This document shows positions 58,411-64,000 of a DNA stretch of 64,000 nt, one piece after another. Source of the DNA: a virus. Numbering within the stretch: the first letter of the stretch is position 1; every line of letters starts with the position of its first letter. The notes below the pieces were generated by a model, which made no database searches, had not been told where the DNA came from, and was given only the letters and a program-made list of their open reading frames with translations. The stretch is taken from IMG/VR virus record IMGVR_UViG_3300018481_000020, positions 17,458 to 81,457 of that record. One strand, given 5' to 3'. The position numbers and the translations under genes were made by a program.

Positions 58411-59913
58411 CTAGGCAGCTACGACGATCTCACCCTCGTCGTTGACGTAGGCGCTCTGCTGGATCGCCTTGCCCACCAGCTTCGTGAGTGCCACATCGAT
58501 CTCGGGCTCATCCTTCTTGCGAGCCTTCGCGTCGGTGTGCATCTGCCAGGCCGACCGGAGCTCATCCGCGCAACGCACGAAGTCATCGGTCGACATCGGC
58601 TGACCCTCCTCACCGGTGCGGATCAAGGTGTAGACCTCGACCCCCTCCAGCGCCTGCACGATCCAGGACGGAGCGAAGCCCTCGTAGGCGGTGTGCAGAC
58701 GCTCGTAGTCGAGGTCCTCACGCTGCCCTGCCGGGATCATCACATTGATCAGCTTCTCCACTCCCTCACGATCGAGGTCGGAGACGTAGATCATCCGGTT
58801 GATGCGGCCGGCCCGGGTCAGCTCCGGCGGGAGCTTCTCCGGGTAGTTCGAGGTCATCAGCAACATCACCTCGCGACCCTTGGTGCGCATCCCGTCGAAC
58901 TGCTCCATCAACTCGTCCATCTTGCGCGGGTTGTCGGAGAGCAGCTTCTCGACATCTTCGATCACCACAGCGACCGGAGTGCCGAGCAGCTCGGCGAACC
59001 TCATCACGTGCTTGAGGTCCTCGTCGTAGCGCGCCTGGATGAAGCTCCAGTCGTGCTCCAGGCAGAACTGCGCGGTGATCGCAGCGGCCAGCGTCTTGCC
59101 GGTGCCGTTCTCACCGTGCATCAGCACCTTGTTGCCCAGCAGAGACGGCTTCACCTTGCGGAGCAGCTCGCTCTTCTGGATCCGACCCCAGATGGAGTAC
59201 GTCAGCGCGTCACCCACCGTCTGGGCGTAGACGACCTTCTCGCGATCGATCGTGTACGGGTTGAAGAACTCCGGCTCCTTGTAGGCACCGCCCGCGATCC
59301 GGCCGACACCGATCAGCGCCTTGTTCCGGTAGATGCTGTCCTGCCGGATGTAGGACTCGACCAGCATCAGCAGGCCACGGATCTCCACCTCGTACTTCTT
59401 CTTGGCCATGACGTAGATCTGGAAGGCCATTCCATAGTCCTCGTCAGGGCGCTCCTGGAGATAGAACTCCGCGCCATAGGGCGGGAACTTCAGGAGCCCG
59501 AACGGCACCTGGATCTCCTCGGTCGGGGAGATCTTCACGGTACGCAGCTCGGGGAGCTGCCCACCGAAGAACGACCGGATCTCCTTGCCGATCGCGGTCA
59601 TGCCGAAGACATCCTTCAGCGCCTTGTTGAAGGCGACGGCACCGTCCATCGGACGGCAGTCGAACGGCTTCGTGAACTCGTGCATGGCCTCTTCAGCCTC
59701 AGCCTGAGCCAGCAGCATGTTCGCTGCCTTCTTCAGACCCATCTTCGCCGGCACCTGGGGGAGGGCGATACGAATGCCCCCATCCTCGCGGTACTCGAAT
59801 GCGGACTCGACGGTGATCCGACCTCCTGCGACTTCTCGCAGGAAGGCGCTCGCCTTCTTCACGTCCTTCTTGGCCTGCTTGTCTTCCCACATGCTGTCTT
59901 CACCTTGTGCCAT
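58411..59913 (-). CDS. AAA+ ATPase, 500 aa
   Basis: The C-terminal half is a standard AAA+ domain: Walker A HGENGTGKT (residues 266-274), Walker B VAVVIEDVE (314-322), sensor-1 TSN (354-356) and an arginine-finger region LTRAGRINR (365-373). The N-terminal 250 residues form a family-specific helical/beta domain. Such single-domain phage AAA+ proteins may remodel host or phage complexes or act in DNA metabolism; the target is not visible. Confidence 0.85.
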   Translation of the reverse strand: MAQGEDSMWEDKQAKKDVKKASAFLREVAGGRITVESAFEYREDGGIRIALPQVPAKMGLKKAANMLLAQAEAEEAMHEFTKPFDCRPMDGAVAFNKALKDVFGMTAIGKEIRSFFGGQLPELRTVKISPTEEIQVPFGLLKFPPYGAEFYLQERPDEDYGMAFQIYVMAKKKYEVEIRGLLMLVESYIRQDSIYRNKALIGVGRIAGGAYKEPEFFNPYTIDREKVVYAQTVGDALTYSIWGRIQKSELLRKVKPSLLGNKVLMHGENGTGKTLAAAITAQFCLEHDWSFIQARYDEDLKHVMRFAELLGTPVAVVIEDVEKLLSDNPRKMDELMEQFDGMRTKGREVMLLMTSNYPEKLPPELTRAGRINRMIYVSDLDREGVEKLINVMIPAGQREDLDYERLHTAYEGFAPSWIVQALEGVEVYTLIRTGEEGQPMSTDDFVRCADELRSAWQMHTDAKARKKDEPEIDVALTKLVGKAIQQSAYVNDEGEIVVAA

Positions 59914-59952
59914 TACAGGTTGAACCTTTCCGAGTTGTGTTACAGGGGGTTG

Positions 59953-60213
59953 TCATTCGATGGGACCGAGACCGTCACGTGCGGCCCCGATATCTACACG
60001 ACACGAGTCGTACCTGGCGTCGTGGTGATGAGCGTGCTGGTTCCGATAGCCCTCATCGAAAAGCACATCGACCTTGCTCTCCAGGCCCTCCACCGCACCG
60101 GTCCGTAAATAGGTACCGGTGCGATTCGCGACTCTGGTGGCAAGCGGCGGGGATAGTGGCTTGTCCGCCTTGTAGATCAGGTCTACGGCTACCCGCAGCC
60201 GATAGATGGTCAT
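59953..60213 (-). CDS. Hypothetical protein, 86 aa
   Basis: ATG 60213 has GAAGGGAACAGT upstream. Short N-terminal strands (MTIYRLRVAVDLIYKAD) lead into a GTYLRTGAVEGLESKVDVLFDEGY segment and a His/Asp-rich stretch (NQHAHHHDARYD) that could bind metal. Unknown function. Confidence 0.55.
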   Translation of the reverse strand: MTIYRLRVAVDLIYKADKPLSPPLATRVANRTGTYLRTGAVEGLESKVDVLFDEGYRNQHAHHHDARYDSCRVDIGAARDGLGPIE

Positions 60214-60244
60214 ACTGTTCCCTTCATGATTCTGTTGGAGTGAG

Positions 60245-60622
60245 CTAGTTGTCGTCCTCTGCTGCTATCTCCTCCTTCCCGAGTAGACGTTCAGCGGTGG
60301 CCATTGCACCGGGCAGTGGCGCTAACCAGTGCCCCTTCGCGTCGAAGTGCACAACGGTCAAGAATGTCTCCGAGCCTTCGCGGTTCTCCACGAGCGCGGT
60401 CCTAATCATCTGGTCCTCACTGAGGTTCAGATAGGCGATCGCCTTGAGCTTTGGCGACTGGACCTGGGCCTTGCGGACGGCAACGTACTGGCTGTAGTCG
60501 GTACCGCCAACACGAGCCAGTACGTTGCCTCCACGACCCAGGAACACCACGCCCTTCGTGCCTTGCGCCACAAGCCCGGCAATGCTCCTGCCGAGCTTGG
60601 TGTCTCTGGGTGCAAAACTCAT
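60245..60622 (-). CDS. Hypothetical protein, 125 aa
   Basis: ATG 60622 overlaps the previous stop. The product starts with small beta strands (GVVFLGRGGNVLARVGGTDYSQYVA) and continues with AIAYLNLSEDQMIRTALVEN. An acidic C-terminus (KEEIAAEDDN) ends it. Not recognised. Confidence 0.6.
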   Translation of the reverse strand: MSFAPRDTKLGRSIAGLVAQGTKGVVFLGRGGNVLARVGGTDYSQYVAVRKAQVQSPKLKAIAYLNLSEDQMIRTALVENREGSETFLTVVHFDAKGHWLAPLPGAMATAERLLGKEEIAAEDDN

Positions 60623-60897
60623 TTCGCAGCTGCCTCCTCCGGTTCGTATGGTCCGAACTCGAAGTCCATGAGCTTGCGCATGGACTCGCTCGGGTTGCCG
60701 ATCACAACCTGCCTGACGAGTACGTCGTTCTCGTCGTACATGGCCATCGCCAGGCACGCATTACGCAGGCCGCCGCCCTTTCCGTTTCCGTCGAAGGCTG
60801 TCGTGAACTTCTGCCGAACGAAGCTCTCGCTCGGGTTCAAGTTCGCGGATTCGCTCTCCAGCACGTACCTGAGCGAGCCCACTCTCTGTTTGATCAT
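60619..60897 (-). CDS. Hypothetical protein, 92 aa
   Basis: A strong ribosome-binding site (GGAGAGGAA) precedes ATG 60897. The protein (LRYVLESESANLNPSESFVRQKFTTAFDG, ACLAMAMYDENDVLVRQVV) has mixed helix and strand with an acidic tail. It lies just after a GC-rich hairpin. Unknown function. Confidence 0.6.
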   Translation of the reverse strand: MIKQRVGSLRYVLESESANLNPSESFVRQKFTTAFDGNGKGGGLRNACLAMAMYDENDVLVRQVVIGNPSESMRKLMDFEFGPYEPEEAAAK

Positions 60898-60923
60898 TTC
60901 CTCTCCTCAAGGTGGCGCGACAA

Positions 60924-60951
60924 AGGGGCGGGGGATCTCTCCCCCGCCCCT
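60924..60951 (-). terminator. 12-bp GC-rich hairpin after the coiled-coil gene
   Basis: AGGGGCGGGGGA (60924-60935) and TCCCCCGCCCCT (60940-60951) pair exactly across a four-base loop; the minus strand continues TTTGTC. The short U-run after a very stable stem makes partial termination likely. It sits 7 nt past the stop of the 452-aa gene. Confidence 0.65.
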
Positions 60952-60958
60952 CCATCAC

Positions 60959-62317
60959 TCAGGCGTTCGCGAGGTTCTTCGGGTCCCGTGCGGACTTGCC
61001 GACGAGGTCCTTCAGCAGCTTGTCGATCAGCTTGACTTCCTCCCGGATGCCCTTGTGCATGGCAGTCCAGTTGAACTTCTCGCTGGCATCCCTGGGCCCG
61101 TACTGCTCGTCGTAGTGCTCACGAGCGAGCTCGATGAGCCTGGTCATCGAGTAGCCGTTCCCGAGGAGCCGAGCCTCCGCCACGAACACGCGACCCGCGT
61201 ACTCCGAGAAGCCGTCCTTGTTGCCCGACTTCTCGAAGGACTGCACCCGACCGAGAACCTCGGTAAGGCGGTTGCCCACCGCCTGCTCCTGAGCGCTGTT
61301 CAGAGCGATGGCGTTGTCCTGACGCTCCATCTCCAGGTCGCGTCCGTCGGGCTCGGTGCCCTCCTCCGGAAGGAGGTCGACGTGGACGTTGCCGTCGATG
61401 TCGTGGATCACGACGGGCTCCATGTTCGGACCAGACTTGACCACGTTGGACTCAGCCACGACGGTCTCCAGGTCAGACTTGGCCGCATCGAGCTGCTTCT
61501 TCGCGGACTCGATCGTCTTCAGCTCGGCCTTCATCCTGGCGTTGGACTTCTCCAGGTCCTTCGTGACCCGACCCAGGTAGCGCTTGCCCCTACCCGTACG
61601 GGCGAGGAACACCAGCACCGCTCCCGCGATCACGGCAGCGAACGCGATCTGAGCACCGAACAGCGCCAGACCCGCGACCGAGCCCAGCCCGAAGGCAGCC
61701 CAGGCACGGAACGGAGCCGACCAGACCCAGGCGGAGACCGCCGTGGCCTTGGTCCAGGCCCACGCCGGCACGGTGTACCGGAGCACCCAGGTCTTGGCCG
61801 TGGGCCAGGCAGTCTTGGCCGCCCAGCCGGCAGCGAACGCCGCTGCCACCTTGACCTTGCGGGCTGCTGCCTTGGACTTGCCCCACGCCTTGCGCCAGGC
61901 CCGCTTGGCCTTGGCCCACGCTCGACGTGCCTCCCAGCGGAGACGACGGACCCACCTCGGGCCCTTCATCTTCCGCATGGCCACCGCCCTGTTCTTGGCA
62001 CGCCTGTACTCGCGCCGCTTGCGGTCCGCCTTGGCCTTGGCCTTCTTGGCCTTCTTGCGGGCCTTGGCCTCGGCCTTCTCGGCCTCCTTGTGAGCCCTGG
62101 CTGCTTCGGCCTCGTTCTGTGCCTGCCTGGCCTGCTCCCGAGCGAGCTCCTTCTTGGCCTTCCGGATGACCTTCTCGGCCTGCTTGATGGCCTTCCTGGC
62201 CTCGGCCTCGGTCACGACGACCACCTCGGTCGACTTGTTCTTCTTCTTGCTGGAGCCGGCCTTGGCCTGACTCTTGCGCGCCTTCTGCGCGGCTTGCGTT
62301 GCGGACATAACTTGCAT
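60959..62317 (-). CDS. Basic Trp/Lys-rich membrane coiled-coil protein, 452 aa
   Basis: Residues 35-110 form a charged coiled coil (AIKQAEKVIRKAKKELAREQ, then EKAEAKARKKAKKAKAKADRK). Residues about 120-200 are rich in Trp, Arg and Lys in short repeats (RWEARRAWAKAKRAWRKAWG). One or two transmembrane segments follow at about 205-240 (GSVAGLALFGAQIAFAAVIAG). A coiled coil and an acidic globular C-terminus end it. The protein could link phage DNA or complexes to the membrane. Start ATG 62317 or 62308. No similar family is recognised. Confidence 0.65.
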   Translation of the reverse strand: MQVMSATQAAQKARKSQAKAGSSKKKNKSTEVVVVTEAEARKAIKQAEKVIRKAKKELAREQARQAQNEAEAARAHKEAEKAEAKARKKAKKAKAKADRKRREYRRAKNRAVAMRKMKGPRWVRRLRWEARRAWAKAKRAWRKAWGKSKAAARKVKVAAAFAAGWAAKTAWPTAKTWVLRYTVPAWAWTKATAVSAWVWSAPFRAWAAFGLGSVAGLALFGAQIAFAAVIAGAVLVFLARTGRGKRYLGRVTKDLEKSNARMKAELKTIESAKKQLDAAKSDLETVVAESNVVKSGPNMEPVVIHDIDGNVHVDLLPEEGTEPDGRDLEMERQDNAIALNSAQEQAVGNRLTEVLGRVQSFEKSGNKDGFSEYAGRVFVAEARLLGNGYSMTRLIELAREHYDEQYGPRDASEKFNWTAMHKGIREEVKLIDKLLKDLVGKSARDPKNLANA

Positions 62318-62367
62318 CTCATTTCATGGTTGTAGGACGCCCTTATGAGCGACCCTGGACATGCAAA

Positions 62368-62396
62368 AAGCCCCAGGACATCTGGTCCTGAGGCTT
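62368..62396 (-). terminator. Intrinsic leftward terminator
   Basis: AAGCC-C-CAGGAC (62368-62379) pairs with GTCCTG-A-GGCTT (62385-62396); the minus strand then reads TTTTTGC. It lies between the zinc-ribbon gene at 62490 and the coiled-coil gene. It probably ends the upstream transcript or attenuates the next gene. Confidence 0.75.
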
Positions 62397-62433
62397 CCCG
62401 TGTGCGCGGGCATGCTGACGCCTTTGCACACTA

Positions 62434-62461
62434 CTATTGTATCAGATACTAGACACAATAG
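62434..62461 (-). promoter_or_regulatory. Palindromic promoter/operator region
   Basis: CTATTGT (62434-62440) and ACAATAG (62455-62461) are perfect inverse arms around a 14-bp centre; inside is a smaller palindrome GTATCAGATAC (62439-62449). On the minus strand the left arm provides TGATACAAT, a good extended -10 box (62436-62444). The start would lie near 62428, about 60 nt before the terminator at 62368. A regulated, attenuated leftward promoter is a reasonable reading. Confidence 0.45.
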
Positions 62462-62489
62462 CCAGCCCGAGCAGGTTCTAGTGGCTCTT

Positions 62490-63179
62490 TCAGTTGCTGA
62501 TCCCCGGTAGCTGCCACTCATCGTCAGCCAAGGTGGCTTCAGAATGGCACTCCTGGCAGACCAGCATGGCGGTGTGGTTGGCCTCTTCGGTCGGATCGCT
62601 GAGCGGAACGTAGTGCTCCACGTCATTGATCTTCAGCACGCCGGCACGTCCGGCGTAGGTGACCCGCCGGACGACCTTCAACCCCACATTGCGATCACCA
62701 CAGTTGGGACAGGTGACCGCCTTGGGGATGATCGCCGGTGCGTTCACCGACAGCCGGTCGGCTAGATCCTGGAAGGCCTTGAACGCCCAGTCCGGGATCT
62801 CGGATGGGAACTCCTTCTTCATCCAGGTGCGAGCCTCTCGATACCGGTAGTTGCTGATCGGTACCACCTTGAGCCGACTGAACCAACCGATCGACTCCTC
62901 CGGATCGTTCCTGCTGAAGTACTTGCAGAGCACGAAGGAGTTCAGTAGTCGTTCCTCCCAGTCCGGAAATGTCTTCGCGTGCTTCTCTGCGTCGATCATC
63001 CTGAGGATGACGAAGTCACGCTCCAGCATCGTGTTCGCGGTGGCCAGTATGGCCGCATCACCGACATCGAAGTTGAGCTGCTCGTCGAGGGGCATGATCT
63101 CGTCCTCGACAACCTCCGAAACCCCCAGGAACGAGTTGGACTCCAGCATCAGAGCCAGCAGCGGATGTGGATCACTCAT
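62490..63179 (-). CDS. Zinc-ribbon protein, 229 aa
   Basis: ATG 63179 is seven bases after GGAGG and overlaps the stop of the next gene. The N-terminal 150 residues are helical (MLERDFVILRMIDAEKHAKTFPDWEERLLNSF). A CPNCGDRN pair near residue 157 and a CQECHSEA pair near 211 make a four-Cys zinc site, with HYVPLSD between them (HNH-like look but no clear HNH). Unknown function; DNA or RNA binding is plausible. Confidence 0.6.
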   Translation of the reverse strand: MSDPHPLLALMLESNSFLGVSEVVEDEIMPLDEQLNFDVGDAAILATANTMLERDFVILRMIDAEKHAKTFPDWEERLLNSFVLCKYFSRNDPEESIGWFSRLKVVPISNYRYREARTWMKKEFPSEIPDWAFKAFQDLADRLSVNAPAIIPKAVTCPNCGDRNVGLKVVRRVTYAGRAGVLKINDVEHYVPLSDPTEEANHTAMLVCQECHSEATLADDEWQLPGISN

Positions 63180-63429
63180 TTCCATACCTCCTGGTGATGT
63201 AGATCTGGGCAATGGACTGGAACCAGGCCAACCACCCGACAGAGGTGGCTGGCGCTGAGGTTCCGTACGGACGAGGATCGATGGCGTCCTGGGCCGGTTC
63301 TCCATACCCGCCAGGACACACCTCGATCAGCTCGTCCGGGTTGCCAGCCCAGACGAAGGACACCTCGTGTGCCTTGTCGTAGTAGGCGAAGTGCGCGTGG
63401 TTATCCGCGTTCTGTGGCATCTGTGGCAT
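63172..63429 (-). CDS. Hypothetical protein, 85 aa
   Basis: ATG 63429 has GGAGAAGGCAG upstream. The protein (HAHFAYYDKAHEVSFVWAGNPDELIEV) is compact and rich in aromatic residues, ending SVGWLAWFQSIAQIYITRR. It overlaps both neighbours by a few bases. Unknown function. Confidence 0.55.
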   Translation of the reverse strand: MPQMPQNADNHAHFAYYDKAHEVSFVWAGNPDELIEVCPGGYGEPAQDAIDPRPYGTSAPATSVGWLAWFQSIAQIYITRRYGNE

Positions 63430-63547
63430 CTGCCTTCTCCTTCCGGGCTCGCATCTCGGCCGCCTCCATCAGATTGGCGATCCGGTTCAGCGAGGTGGCG
63501 ATGCTGTTGATGTCCTGCCACATCCGCATCTCTCCTTGGCTGACCAT
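63401..63547 (-). CDS. Small helical protein, 48 aa
   Basis: ATG 63547 shares a base with the stop of the upstream gene; GGAAGGCGTG precedes it. The product is a single amphipathic helix (MWQDINSIATSLNRIANLM, then EAAEMRARKEK). It overlaps the 85-aa gene by 29 nt. Likely an oligomeric accessory peptide; unknown. Confidence 0.55.
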   Translation of the reverse strand: MVSQGEMRMWQDINSIATSLNRIANLMEAAEMRARKEKADATDATERG

Positions 63548-63720
63548 CACGCCTTCCTTCGGGAGATGTGTACGTAGGTCAAGTTCTGGTGGTGGGTGAC
63601 CAGATCGACCTCCAGGTCTGAGGGGATCACCAGCGTGATCCCTTCGTCGCGCAGGGTGTTGATCTCCGCTGCGGCGATCTCACTGGTGAACATGACCACC
63701 TCGTTGATCTTGACCGCCAT
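63547..63720 (-). CDS. Small hypothetical protein, 57 aa
   Basis: ATG 63720 overlaps the upstream stop by one base. Product: AVKINEVVMFTSEIAAAEINTL, then ITLVIPSDLEVDLV and a basic end (VHISRRKA). A short alpha/beta protein of unknown function. Confidence 0.55.
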   Translation of the reverse strand: MAVKINEVVMFTSEIAAAEINTLRDEGITLVIPSDLEVDLVTHHQNLTYVHISRRKA

Positions 63721-63998
63721 CAGACGGCGTCCGGGTCGAAGCCGGCCCGCTCCCGCTTCTCGGCCTTGGCCAGCAGATCGAGCACTGCTTGTTGGCTGGG
63801 AGCCTCTTGGTCATTCCAGTGGACCACTGCAGCGGATGTCTCTGCCAAAGCGTGTCGCGCCCATGCACGCAAAGTCGTCTCCGGAGGTTCTACGTCCGGG
63901 AAGAGGGTCTGCCACACCGCGTATAGCACCTCGTTCACTGCAGCGATCTTGCTCGGCTGCACGTTGCGGTTCTCGTCCATCCAGCCTTGAGACACCAC
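63720..63998 (-). CDS. Hypothetical protein at the window edge (start uncertain)
   Basis: The frame is open to the window edge; GTG 63998, GTG 63995 and ATG 63980 are possible starts, or the gene may begin beyond the window. The product is helical (KIAAVNEVLYAVWQTLFPDV, TTLRAWARHALAETSAAVVHW, AVLDLLAKAEKRERAG). Unknown function. Confidence 0.5.
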   Translation of the reverse strand: MVSQGWMDENRNVQPSKIAAVNEVLYAVWQTLFPDVEPPETTLRAWARHALAETSAAVVHWNDQEAPSQQAVLDLLAKAEKRERAGFDPDAV

Positions 63999-64000
63999 AA

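Noticed and set aside
58537-60108. A 523-codon plus-strand frame opposite the AAA+ gene
   Set aside because: The minus strand encodes a complete AAA+ domain with all motifs. The plus-strand product is a low-complexity Leu/His/Arg shadow.
60329-62335. A 668-codon open frame on the plus strand opposite the coiled-coil gene
   Set aside because: It is antisense to a well-supported minus-strand gene with its own start signals and hairpin. The long open frame follows from GC-rich third positions; the translated product is Leu/Gly/His/Arg-rich with no domain.
1-64000. CRISPR array, suspected because of the Cas4-like gene
   Set aside because: No regularly spaced short repeats with unique spacers are visible. 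The repeats present are protein-coding (fibre units, 20-aa array) or a single pair of operator-like 15-mers.
1-64000. Lysogeny module (integrase, excise, attachment site)
   Set aside because: No tyrosine or serine recombinase motifs were found in any translated frame that I accepted. The small HTH and RHH proteins alone do not establish a temperate lifestyle.

Overview
The window is a contiguous piece of a large tailed actinobacteriophage genome, most likely a siphovirus. The DNA is GC-rich and almost fully coding, with many ATGA, GTGA and TGATG start/stop overlaps. It carries a WhiB-type Fe-S regulator (a family confined to Actinobacteria and their phages), a tape measure gene of about 6 kb, and a single tail-tube gene with no sheath. 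The exact host genus cannot be read from the sequence. I see no tRNA, integrase, CRISPR array or insertion sequence.

Layout. (1) 1-6.3 kb, rightward: small early-type or DNA-metabolism genes (Cas4-like nuclease, a decayed LAGLIDADG-like protein, several HTH/RHH proteins, GDPD-like and EEP-like phosphohydrolases, RuvC-like resolvase, WhiB, an HTH protein that may be the small terminase). (2) 6.3-23.7 kb, rightward: tail fibre and adhesin genes (including a 2424-aa fibre with alternating repeat modules and an 833-aa protein with about 19 short repeats), interrupted by an M15 peptidase, the large terminase and an NlpC/P60-like hydrolase. (3) 23.8-39.7 kb, rightward: capsid module (portal, MuF-like protein, XkdF-type protease, scaffold, decoration protein, major capsid protein) interleaved with an unusual family of basic, Gly/Ala-rich proteins that share the peptide SAFGVDHG. 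(4) 39.7-53.8 kb, rightward: connectors, tail terminator, tail tube, tail-assembly chaperones with a -1 slippery site, tape measure with two muralytic domains, and baseplate/minor tail proteins. (5) 54.0-64.0 kb, leftward: a convergent operon of mostly unknown small genes plus a GIY-YIG nuclease, a ParB-like protein, an AAA+ ATPase and a basic Trp/Lys-rich membrane coiled-coil protein, with strong hairpins in many of its gaps.

The observation most likely to be new is the SAFGVDHG tag. It is N-terminal on six proteins, C-terminal on a seventh, and sits as SAFGIV at the junction after the MuF domain of an eighth. All are encoded between the portal and the first head-tail connector, next to an XkdF-type protease. 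Most of these proteins also carry small-residue, membrane-like stretches followed by a cationic tail. One has an HEVAH zincin motif and another has two ParB-like modules. I infer a capsid-targeting or processing tag for a set of internal, probably ejected, virion proteins, analogous to the T4 capsid-targeting sequence. A second candidate lies in the convergence zone at 53.79-54.0 kb: an extended -10 box (TGCTATAAT), a perfect 10-bp-arm palindrome at the predicted transcription start, and a strong U-tract terminator about 200 nt later. This looks like a short leftward non-coding RNA unit.
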